Below, in pieces: positions 1 through 7,009 of a stretch of 64,000 nucleotides of DNA (its first letter is position 1; each line of letters opens with the position of its first letter). This DNA comes from Prado023 sp963700395 (GTDB lineage Bacteria > Actinomycetota > Actinomycetes > S36-B12 > CAIYMF01). The DNA is taken from the NCBI GenBank assembly GCA_963700395.1, contig CAVOXI010000005.1, positions 1-64,000 of the forward strand, given 5' to 3'. A program made the translations under genes and the position numbers. The notes under the pieces are model-generated. The model saw only the letters and a program-made list of their open reading frames with translations, did not search any database and was not told the origin of the DNA.

Positions 1-300
1 GTCGACGAGGCGTTCCTGCGCCGCATCCCCTACAAGATCCCCGTGGGTGACCCGACCGAGGGGCAGTTCCGGGCGCTGTTCGAGACGGTGGGCGCCGAGC
101 TCGGGGTCACCCTGGCGCCCGGTGCCGTCGACCACGTGATCAGGGTCCACTACCGCCGCGAGAGCCGCCCGCTGCGCTTCTGCCATCCACGGGACCTGCT
201 GCTGCAGGTGCTCAACGAGGCCCGGTTCCGTGGGGTCCCTGCGGTCCTGACCGAGGCCAGCGTGGATCACGCAGTGGACAGCTACTTCTCGGTGATCTGA
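1..300 (+). CDS. AAA+ ATPase, C-terminal end (gene begins before the window)
   Basis: The frame is open from base 1 and stops at TGA 298-300, leaving the last 99 residues. The segment VDEAFLRRIPYKI followed by a helical lid region with HPRDLL near residue 63 matches the end of MoxR-like or general AAA+ ATPases that couple ATP hydrolysis to remodelling of a partner protein. The Walker motifs lie upstream of the window. It precedes infA by 268 bp with an apparent promoter between, so it is probably not part of the ribosomal operon. Many actinobacteria have adk and map at this place, so the neighbour is unusual. Family assignment is from pattern recognition of a fragment; the substrate is unknown. 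Confidence 0.6.
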   Translation, partial: VDEAFLRRIPYKIPVGDPTEGQFRALFETVGAELGVTLAPGAVDHVIRVHYRRESRPLRFCHPRDLLLQVLNEARFRGVPAVLTEASVDHAVDSYFSVI

Positions 301-350
301 CCGGCACCATCTGGACCGCTGCCGGCGGCCCTGGCCGGCGTCTCCTCGTT

Positions 351-380
351 TTGGTGCACAGGCGGGGCAGGCCGTAGACT
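351..380 (+). promoter_or_regulatory. Probable promoter of the infA-rpoA operon
   Basis: TTGGTG (351-356) and TAGACT (375-380) are separated by 18 bp, a reasonable match to the main sigma factor consensus. Transcription from here would give a leader of about 180 nt before infA. The leader repeats the words GCAGGAAC and ACAGGAACC several times between about 460 and 510; no function for these is known. Confidence 0.55.
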
Positions 381-568
381 TGGGCAGCGTTGCGTCTGCG
401 CGTCCCCGCACGGTGGCCCTCATGGGGCTTCCCTGGGAGCGCGCCGACCCGGCAAGCAGGAACCCAACAGGAACCAGCAAGCAGGACCAGCACAGCAGGA
501 ACTCGATCGACCGAACCGCGGCCGCCCGAGCCCGAACCCGACGACAGAACGGTGTGGATCAGCAGCTT

Positions 569-790
569 ATGGCCAAGAAAGAGGGTGCCATCGAACTCGA
601 GGGCACGATCCGCGAGTCGCTCCCGAACGCCATGTTCCGGGTCGAGCTCGACAACGGCCACAAGGTCCTGGCCCACATCTCAGGCAAGATGCGTCAGCAC
701 TACATCCGCATCCTGCCCGACGACCGGGTGGTTGTGGAGCTCTCGCCCTACGACCTGACCCGTGGACGGATCGTCTACCGGTACAAGTGA
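569..790 (+). CDS. infA: Translation initiation factor IF-1
   Basis: IF-1 binds the 30S A site during initiation. The 73-residue product begins MAKKEGAIELEG and ends GRIVYRYK, the exact length and ends of the S1/OB-fold family. The ATG at 569 is chosen because the conserved protein starts there, although the frame is open further upstream. It heads the cluster infA-rpmJ-rpsM-rpsK-rpsD-rpoA-rplQ-truA, all on the same strand. No irregularity is seen. Confidence 0.98.
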   Translation: MAKKEGAIELEGTIRESLPNAMFRVELDNGHKVLAHISGKMRQHYIRILPDDRVVVELSPYDLTRGRIVYRYK

Positions 791-839
791 CAGATGCCCT
801 CCGGGTTCCACCGGCGGTGAAGGCTGCGAGGAAAGAGCG

Positions 840-953
840 ATGAAGGTCAAGCCCAGCGTCAAGAAGATCTGCGACAACTGCAAGGTGATCCGCCGTCACG
901 GTCGCGTGATGGTGATCTGCGAGAACCCCCGGCACAAGCAGCGCCAGGGTTGA
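840..953 (+). CDS. rpmJ: Ribosomal protein L36 (bL36)
   Basis: The product is 37 residues (MKVKPSVKKICDNCKVIRR...), the standard length. The zinc-ribbon ligands C11, C14, C27 and H32 are all present, so this is the C+ (zinc-binding) form. A GAGGAAAGAGCG ribosome binding site immediately precedes ATG 840. It lies 49 bp after infA and belongs to the same operon. Confidence 0.98.
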   Translation: MKVKPSVKKICDNCKVIRRHGRVMVICENPRHKQRQG

Positions 954-1211
954 TCGCGCGCCGGCCCCGCCGGCACCGCGCACAGCAGGACAGCACGACA
1001 CGGCAGCGCGCCACCTGGCGCGTCCCACCCGGGAGACCGGGGTGGGGGCCACAACAGAAGAGAACGTGATCCCGTCATCCCGACTCCGGGCCCCTGCCAG
1101 GGCCCTCGGGGACGTCACCCCCGGCTCGGAGGCCGGGGACCTGCCACAAAGGGCGGTGGGACCGGTCACGCACCCACACCTCCGGATGAAGAAGGAAGAA
1201 GGTCCCGCCCG
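954..1211 (+). other. 258-bp rpmJ-rpsM spacer with a strong hairpin
   Basis: No gene is seen here. Positions 1024-1046 form a GC-rich hairpin (CCCACCCGG, loop GAGA, then CCGGGGTGGG, one bulge). It has no T-run and does not look like an intrinsic terminator. Further GC-rich inverted words occur at about 1088-1140. The length and structure could suit an autoregulatory leader for the S13-S11-S4-alpha segment, but this is inference only. Confidence 0.35.
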
Positions 1212-1589
1212 ATGGCACGTCTCGTCGGCGTCGACCTCCCGCGCGACAAGCGCGTCGAGGTGGCGCTCACCTACATCTATGGCATTGGCCGTTCCCGTGC
1301 CGCTGAGATCCTCACCGCGACCGGGGTCAATCCCGACACCCGCGTCAAGGACCTCACGGACAACGACCTGGTCCCCCTGCGTGACTACATCGAGGGCAAC
1401 CTCAAGGTCGAGGGTGACCTGCGTCGTGAGGTGTCTGCCGACATCCGCCGCAAGGTGGAGATCGGCTGCTACCAGGGCATCCGGCATCGCCGGGGTCTGC
1501 CGGTCCGCGGGCAGCGCACACACACCAACGCTCGTACCCGCAAGGGTCCGCGCAAGACGGTCGCCGGCAAGAAGAAGGCCGGCAAGTAG
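1212..1589 (+). CDS. rpsM: Ribosomal protein S13 (uS13)
   Basis: Small-subunit head protein that contacts P-site tRNA and the B1 bridges to the 50S subunit. The 125-residue product starts MARLVGVDLPRDKRVEVALTY and carries the family signature RGLPVRGQRTHTNARTRKGP near residues 94-113, followed by a lysine-rich tail. ATG 1212 follows a purine-rich AGAAGGAAGAAGG stretch. Next gene rpsK starts 104 bp downstream. Confidence 0.98.
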   Translation: MARLVGVDLPRDKRVEVALTYIYGIGRSRAAEILTATGVNPDTRVKDLTDNDLVPLRDYIEGNLKVEGDLRREVSADIRRKVEIGCYQGIRHRRGLPVRGQRTHTNARTRKGPRKTVAGKKKAGK

Positions 1590-1693
1590 TAGTCCGACTG
1601 GTCCGGGCGGGCACCTGCCCACCGCGGCGCCCAGCCCCTCACCGGGCCGGGAACGCCGACCAGCGGACCGACGACCTCACGTAAAGGAACGCA

Positions 1694-2098
1694 ATGCCTC
1701 CCAAGACTCGTCAGAGCGCGGCCAAGAAGGTCCGTCGCAAGGAGAAGAAGAACGTGGCCCACGGCCACGCGCACATCAAGTCCACGTTCAACAACACGAT
1801 CGTGTCGATCACCGACCCCTCGGGTGCGGTCATCGCCTGGGCCTCCAGCGGCCAGGTCGGGTTCAAGGGGTCGCGCAAGTCGACCCCGTACGCCGCGCAG
1901 ATGGTGGCTGAGGCCGCCGCCCGTCGCGCCATGGACCACGGCATGAAGAAGGTCGACGTCTTCGTCAAGGGTCCCGGCTCCGGCCGGGAGACCGCGATCC
2001 GGTCGCTGCAGGCGACCGGCCTGGAGGTCGGTTCGATCTCCGACGTCACCCCCATGGCCCATAACGGCTGCCGTCCGCCCAAGCGCCGCCGCGTCTGA
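1694..2098 (+). CDS. rpsK: Ribosomal protein S11 (uS11)
   Basis: Platform protein of the 30S subunit. The 134-residue product has the basic N-terminus typical of actinobacteria, then SGAVIAWASSGQVGFKGSRK, and ends in GCRPPKRRRV as expected. GTAAAGGAACGCA upstream of ATG 1694 provides the ribosome binding site. The spacing to rpsD is 18 bp, indicating co-transcription. Confidence 0.98.
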   Translation: MPPKTRQSAAKKVRRKEKKNVAHGHAHIKSTFNNTIVSITDPSGAVIAWASSGQVGFKGSRKSTPYAAQMVAEAAARRAMDHGMKKVDVFVKGPGSGRETAIRSLQATGLEVGSISDVTPMAHNGCRPPKRRRV

Positions 2099-2116
2099 CC
2101 CGAAGGATTCACGATC

Positions 2117-2743
2117 ATGGCTCGATACACAGGGGCAGACTGCAAGCGCTGCCGCCGAGAGAAGACCAAGCTGTTCCTCAAGGGGAGCAAGTGCGATGGG
2201 CCCAAGTGCCCCATCGAGCTGCGCCCGTTCCCGCCCGGCCAGCACGGCCGTGGCCGGACCAAGGACAGCGAGTACCTGCTGCAGATGCGCGAGAAGCAGA
2301 AGTGCGCGCGCATCTACGGGGTCCTGGAGAAGCAGTTCCGCGGCTACTACGAGGAGGCCCAGCGCAAGCAGGGCAAGACAGGTGAGAACCTGCTCAAGAT
2401 CCTCGAGACGCGCCTGGACAACGTGGTGTACCGCGGTGGCTTCGCAAAGAGCCGCGACATGGCCCGCCAGCTCGTGGGCCACGGCCACATCACGGTCAAC
2501 GGCAAGAAGGTCGACATCCCCTCCTACCGCGTGTCCCCCTCGGACATCGTCGAGGTGCGTGCCTCCTCGCGTGACCTGACCCCGTTCGTGGTCGCCCACG
2601 CCGAGGCCGGCGAGCGCACGGTGCCGGCCTGGCTCGAGGTCTCCCCGAGCCAGATGCGCATCCTCGTGCACGCGGTTCCGGAGCGCGGGGCCATCGACAC
2701 CGCCGTCCAGGAGCAGCTGATCGTCGAGCTCTACTCGAAGTGA
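2117..2743 (+). CDS. rpsD: Ribosomal protein S4 (uS4), zinc-binding form
   Basis: Primary 16S rRNA binding protein and assembly initiator. The 208-residue protein has N-terminal cysteines at CKRC and CDGPKC (residues about 9-37), the zinc-binding form, then the S4 RNA-binding domain near residues 95-160 containing RLDNVVYRGGFA. In other bacteria S4 represses the alpha operon; nothing here proves that it does so in this organism. Confidence 0.97.
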   Translation: MARYTGADCKRCRREKTKLFLKGSKCDGPKCPIELRPFPPGQHGRGRTKDSEYLLQMREKQKCARIYGVLEKQFRGYYEEAQRKQGKTGENLLKILETRLDNVVYRGGFAKSRDMARQLVGHGHITVNGKKVDIPSYRVSPSDIVEVRASSRDLTPFVVAHAEAGERTVPAWLEVSPSQMRILVHAVPERGAIDTAVQEQLIVELYSK

Positions 2744-2835
2744 CCCCTGTCGGGTGGCGGCGCCTGCCGCCGCCCGACCCAGCCTTGCAGAACGTGGCAT
2801 CAAATGGTGGGTGCCACGGAAAGGAACGGTAACCC

Positions 2836-3837
2836 GTGCTTATTGCCCAGCGTCCGACCCTCACCGAGGAGCGCGTCAGTGACCACCGTTCGCGGTTCGT
2901 CCTGGAGCCCCTCGAGCCGGGATTCGGCTACACCCTGGGGAACTCCCTGCGCCGGACGCTCCTGTCGAGCATCCCCGGTGCGGCCGTCACCAGCATCCGG
3001 ATCGAGGACGTCCTCCACGAGTTCACCACGATCCCCGGTGTCAAGGAGGACGTGACTGAGATCATCCTCAACCTCAAGGAGCTTGTGGTCTCCTCCGAGC
3101 ACGACGAGCCGGTCGTGATGTACCTGCGCAAGCAGGGCCCCGGTGCTGTCACCGCGGCCGACATCGCCCCGCCCGCCGGCGTCGAGGTGCACAACCCCGA
3201 CCTGCACCTGGCCACGGTCAACGCGAAGGGCAAGCTCGAGATCGAGCTGGTCGTTGAGCGCGGTCGTGGGTATGTGACCTCGACGGCCAACAAGCTGCCC
3301 GGCCAGGAGATCGGCCGGATCCCGGTTGACTCGATCTACTCGCCGGTCCTGAAGGTGACCTACAAGGTCGAGGCGACCCGCGTGGAGCAGCGCACCGACT
3401 TCGACAAGCTGATCCTGGACGTGGAGACCAAGCCCTGCATGACCCCGGCTGACGCCGTTGCCTCCGCGGGCAAGACGCTGGTCGAGCTCTTCGGCCTGGC
3501 CCACGAGCTCAACGTCAACGCCGAGGGGATCGACATCGGTCCCTCGCCGGCCGATGAGCTGGTGGCCGAGCAGCTCTCGACGCCGATCGAGTCGCTGGAC
3601 CTGACCGTGCGCAGCTTCAACTGCCTCAAGCGTGAGGGCATCCACAGCGTGGGTGAGCTGATCGGGCGCAGCGAGGCGGACCTGATGGACATCCGGAACT
3701 TCGGGAGCAAGTCCATCGAAGAGGTCAAGGACAAGTTGCTCTCCCTGGGCCTCGCGCTCAAGGACAGCCCCGCCGGGTTCGTTCCGGCATACGTCGAGGA
3801 AGAGGACGGGGACTTCGCCGAGGACGAGCAGCTCTAA
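2836..3837 (+). CDS. rpoA: RNA polymerase subunit alpha
   Basis: Assembles the polymerase core and contacts UP elements and activators. The 333-residue product starts at GTG 2836 after GGAAAGGAACGG. The N-terminal dimerisation domain contains GYTLGNSLRRTLLSSIPG (residues about 34-51). The C-terminal domain (about 250-310) contains LDLTVRSFNCLKREG and the helix-hairpin-helix segment RNFGSKSIEEVK. An acidic tail ends the protein. The length is normal and no frameshift is present. Confidence 0.98.
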   Translation: MLIAQRPTLTEERVSDHRSRFVLEPLEPGFGYTLGNSLRRTLLSSIPGAAVTSIRIEDVLHEFTTIPGVKEDVTEIILNLKELVVSSEHDEPVVMYLRKQGPGAVTAADIAPPAGVEVHNPDLHLATVNAKGKLEIELVVERGRGYVTSTANKLPGQEIGRIPVDSIYSPVLKVTYKVEATRVEQRTDFDKLILDVETKPCMTPADAVASAGKTLVELFGLAHELNVNAEGIDIGPSPADELVAEQLSTPIESLDLTVRSFNCLKREGIHSVGELIGRSEADLMDIRNFGSKSIEEVKDKLLSLGLALKDSPAGFVPAYVEEEDGDFAEDEQL

Positions 3838-3886
3838 CCAGCCACCGCCCTCGAACGAATCACCGGAACAGTAGGAGTCAGCAACT

Positions 3887-4501
3887 ATGCCCACGCCCAG
3901 CAAGGGCCCCCGTCTGGCCAGCACCCCCGCTCACGAGCGGCACCTGCTTGCCAACCTGGCCACCGCGCTCTTCGAGCACGGAGCGATCACCACGACCGAG
4001 GCGCGCGCCAAGCGCGTCCGGCCGCTGGCCGAGCGGATGATCACGTTCGCCAAGCGCGGCGACCTGCACGCCCGTCGTCAGGTCATGACCGTCATCCGTG
4101 ACAAGTCCGTCGTGCACGTGCTGTTCACCGAGATCGGGCCGCGCTACGCGACCCGCCCCGGCGGCTACACCCGCATCACCAAGATCGGGCCGCGCAAGGG
4201 CGACAACGCCCCCATGGCCGTGATCGAGCTGTGCGAGCCGCTCGCCGAGCGCACAGTCGCTGAGGCGACTGCGGCCACCAAGCGTGCCGCCAAGCCCGCT
4301 GCGGCACCGGCCGCGGCCGCGCCGGTGGTCGCAGAGGTCGTCGAGACCGACGTGGTCGAGGCTCCTGAGGTCCTGGAGTCCGGGGCGGTGGAGACCGACG
4401 CGGTTGAGGTCGTGGAGGGTGACGTCCCCGAGGCTGTCGAGGTCGACGCCGTCGGTTCCGACGCCGCCGAGGCTGCCACTGAGGACGACGCCAAGGCGTG
4501 A
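3887..4501 (+). CDS. rplQ: Ribosomal protein L17 (bL17) with acidic C-terminal extension
   Basis: The conserved L17 core occupies residues 1-120 (MPTPSKGPRLASTPAHERHL at the start, RPGGYTRITK near 85-95). Residues from about 130 to 204 form an alanine-, valine- and glutamate-rich tail absent from the E. coli protein; such tails are common in actinobacterial L17. Its stop overlaps the truA start by 4 nt (GTGA), implying translational coupling. Confidence 0.96.
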   Translation: MPTPSKGPRLASTPAHERHLLANLATALFEHGAITTTEARAKRVRPLAERMITFAKRGDLHARRQVMTVIRDKSVVHVLFTEIGPRYATRPGGYTRITKIGPRKGDNAPMAVIELCEPLAERTVAEATAATKRAAKPAAAPAAAAPVVAEVVETDVVEAPEVLESGAVETDAVEVVEGDVPEAVEVDAVGSDAAEAATEDDAKA

Positions 4502-5508
4502 CCACGCCCGTCATCGAGCCCGCTGGGACGCCGGAGCAATCCGGCGCCGGCGGGCTCGTCGGCGTCCCGGGCGACGATGCGGTCATCCGCCTGCGCCTTG
4601 AGATCGCCTATGACGGCTCGGAGTTCTGCGGCTGGGCGCGACAGCCGGGGCTGCGCTCGGTGCAGGCCGAGCTCGAGACCGCCCTTCGGGCCGCGCTGCG
4701 GATCGCTGCGGGCGTCCCGGTCCGGGTCGCGGTCGCGGGGCGTACCGACGCCGGGGTCCACGCCGTCGGCCAGGTCTGTCACAGCGACGTGCCCGCGGCC
4801 GCGTGGCGCGCCTCTTCGGGTCGGCATGGCTCCGGCTCGCCGAGCCCGGCTGCGCCAGGTGGCGACGGCCTCGCGCGGTCCCGCTGGGTCGGGCCCGAGG
4901 CCCCCGACCCGTCGTTGACCGTCCGTCGGAGGTTGAACGGACTGCTGCCCGCGGACCTGCGCGTCCGGCAGGTGGGCGTCGCGCCCGAGGGATTCGAAGC
5001 CCGATGGTCCGCGTCCTGGCGGCGCTACTCCTACCTGGTGGCCGATGACCCCGCGGGCCAGGACCCACGAACGCGCGGCCACGTCCTGTGGCATCCCCGG
5101 GCCCTGGACGTGCAGGCGATGGACGCCGCCGCCGCGCCCTTCCTCGGGGAGCATGACTTCGCGGCGTTCTGCCGTGCCCGTGAGGGCGCGTCGAGCGTGC
5201 GCACCATCCACGACATCGGCTGGCGGCGGGTGGGTCGCACGGCGGGTGCCAACTCGCCCGTGGAGTTCTCAGTCCGCGCCGACGCGTTCTGCCACTCGAT
5301 GGTCCGCGCGCTCGTTGGTGCGTTCATCGCCGTCGGCGACGGGCGCTGGCCGGTCGGACGTCCGGCGGAGCTGCTGGCCGCCGCCGCGCGGGTCCCCCTC
5401 ATCGCGACGGCGCCAGCCCATCCGCTCACGCTGGTCGAGGTGGGCTACCCGCCGGATGCCGAGCTGGGCGCCCAGGCTGCGCGGGCCCGTCGCTGGCGCG
5501 GGCGCTGA
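4498..5508 (+). CDS. truA: tRNA pseudouridine(38-40) synthase TruA
   Basis: Isomerises uridines 38-40 in the anticodon stem-loop. The catalytic aspartate is in GRTDAGVHAVGQ (about residues 81-92), and FCGWARQPGLRSVQ precedes it. The protein has 336 residues, longer than E. coli TruA (270), because of an N-terminal extension and a glycine- and serine-rich insert near residues 105-130. GTG 4498 overlaps the rplQ stop. It is the last gene of the ribosomal operon, as in M. tuberculosis. Confidence 0.95.
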   Translation: MTTPVIEPAGTPEQSGAGGLVGVPGDDAVIRLRLEIAYDGSEFCGWARQPGLRSVQAELETALRAALRIAAGVPVRVAVAGRTDAGVHAVGQVCHSDVPAAAWRASSGRHGSGSPSPAAPGGDGLARSRWVGPEAPDPSLTVRRRLNGLLPADLRVRQVGVAPEGFEARWSASWRRYSYLVADDPAGQDPRTRGHVLWHPRALDVQAMDAAAAPFLGEHDFAAFCRAREGASSVRTIHDIGWRRVGRTAGANSPVEFSVRADAFCHSMVRALVGAFIAVGDGRWPVGRPAELLAAAARVPLIATAPAHPLTLVEVGYPPDAELGAQAARARRWRGR

Positions 5509-5533
5509 GGCAGCCGGAGGTCCGACCCGGGCC

Positions 5534-5571
5534 GGAGGTGCTGGGTCAGGCGGGAGGCGCTGGGCCGGGCG
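5534..5571 (+). repeat. Two tandem 19-bp GC-rich repeats
   Basis: Positions 5534-5552 and 5553-5571 are two 19-bp copies that differ at three positions, lying just after truA. A third, poorer copy may start near 5517. No coding function is apparent. Confidence 0.6.
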
Positions 5572-5593
5572 GGTGAATCCCGGCCGTCGGCTC

Positions 5594-5630
5594 ATACCCA
5601 GTATGGACACCGGTGAATACCGGGTATAGA
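5594..5630 (+). promoter_or_regulatory. Promoter with two palindromic operators for the PadR-ABC exporter operon
   Basis: ATACCCAGTAT (5594-5604) and ATACCGGGTAT (5617-5627) are 11-bp palindromes with centres 23 bp apart. The second overlaps a -10 element TATAGA (5625-5630), and ATGGAC (5603-5608) lies at a possible -35 position. Binding of a dimeric PadR protein to both sites would block transcription, so autoregulation is the likely arrangement. The -10 is 8 nt before ATG 5639, consistent with a leaderless mRNA. Confidence 0.55.
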
Positions 5631-5638
5631 ACGTGCTC

Positions 5639-6209
5639 ATGTCCATCCGGAACGGTCTGCTGGCGCTGCTCCTGGAGGGGCGCGCCTACGGCAACCAGTT
5701 GCGTACGGACTTCGAGGAGCGCACCGGCGGCAGCTGGCCGCTGAACATCGGGCAGGTCTACCAGACCCTCGACCGGCTCGTCCGTGACGGACTCGTGGCG
5801 GCCGAGGATGCCCGCCCCGGTCGACCTCCCCGTCCAGGCGCGATCCCTGTACCGGATCACCGACGAGGGTCAGGCCGAGGTGCTGAGGTGGTTCGCCGAG
5901 CCCGTCCTGCGCGGGCCCGCCCCGCGCGACGAATTGGCGATCAAGCTGGCCGTGGCCATGTGCTCCCCCCGGGCGGACGTCTCCCGGATCATCGACGTCC
6001 AGAGGGCAGCCACGATGGGCGCGCTGCACGACCTGACCGCGCTCAAGCGGCAACAGCTCGGCGAGGATCCGACCCGCGTGCGACAGCCGTGGATGCTGAT
6101 CCTCGACCGCATGATCTTCGACACCGAGGCGGAGCTGCGGTGGCTCGACCACTGTGATTCCACGCTGCGACGAACACAGGGCACGTCGACAAGGGGGAGC
6201 AATCGATGA
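5639..6209 (+). CDS. PadR-family transcriptional regulator, frameshifted
   Basis: Predicted repressor of the ABC exporter that follows. The first part (to about 5825) encodes the winged helix: IRNGLLALLLEGRAYGNQL and PLNIGQVYQTLDRLVRDGL are classic PadR features. The C-terminal half (RITDEGQAEVLRWFAEP and a helical dimerisation region) continues in the next frame from about 5840 to 6209. A one-base gain between about 5815 and 5845 explains the break. Restored length is about 189 residues. The stop overlaps the ATPase gene by 4 nt. The indel is probably a sequence error. Confidence 0.8.
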
Positions 6210-7009
6210 ACGGACCGACAATGCCCATGGGGTCGGGCTCAGCGCCCGTGCTCGAGATGCGCGGGGCCTGGCGCACACACGGGCAGGGGCCCAGTGCGGT
6301 GACGGCGCTGCGGGATGTCTCGTTGACCCTGGTCGAGGGCGAGCTGGTGGCAGTCATGGGGCCCAGCGGGTCCGGGAAGTCGACGCTGCTCAACCTCGCC
6401 GGCGGCCTGGACCAGCCGACTCAGGGAGACGTCCGGATCGGCCCGGACTCGACCGGGGGTGCGAGCGCGGCGCACCTGGCCATGCTGCGCAGGCGCCACC
6501 TGGGCTTCGTGTTCCAGGACGCGAACCTTGTCGGGTCGCTGACCGCCGGGGAGAACGTCGCACTCCCTCGCGAGCTGGATGGGGTGCCGGTCAGGGTGGC
6601 CCGACGCGAAGCTGCGGCTGCACTGGCCGAGGTCGGTCTCGTCGACGTGGCCGGACGCTTCCCCGACGACCTGTCCGGCGGCCAGCAGCAGCGGGTGGCG
6701 ATCGCCCGCGCACTCGTGGGAGGGCGGCGACTCATCCTGGCTGACGAGCCCACTGGGGCGCTGGACACGGAGGCCGGCGACGAGATCCTGCGGATCATCC
6801 GCGCTCGCTGCGACGCTGGGGCTGCGGCTCTTCTCGTGACCCACAACCCGCGGCACGCTGCGTGGGCGGATCGGGTGCTGTTCCTGCGCGACGGGGCGGT
6901 CGTCGAGCGAGCCACGTATGCCGACGCACCGGCGGGCGCGCCGCATCCCGATGCCGCACGGCTGCCCCTCGCCGGGCTCGGCGCACGCGATGACCGCGAC
7001 CGGCCATGA
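6206..7009 (+). CDS. ABC transporter ATP-binding protein (MacB/LolD-like)
   Basis: Powers the permease encoded next. The 267-residue protein has Walker A GPSGSGKST (residues 52-60), a Q-loop in LGFVFQDANL, signature LSGGQQQR (about 156-163) and Walker B LILADEPTGALD. This is the layout of the MacB/LolD class that partners FtsX-type permeases. Genes are coupled by ATGA overlaps on both sides. The substrate cannot be read from sequence; peptide, antibiotic or lipoprotein export are all possible. Confidence 0.93.
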   Translation: MNGPTMPMGSGSAPVLEMRGAWRTHGQGPSAVTALRDVSLTLVEGELVAVMGPSGSGKSTLLNLAGGLDQPTQGDVRIGPDSTGGASAAHLAMLRRRHLGFVFQDANLVGSLTAGENVALPRELDGVPVRVARREAAAALAEVGLVDVAGRFPDDLSGGQQQRVAIARALVGGRRLILADEPTGALDTEAGDEILRIIRARCDAGAAALLVTHNPRHAAWADRVLFLRDGAVVERATYADAPAGAPHPDAARLPLAGLGARDDRDRP

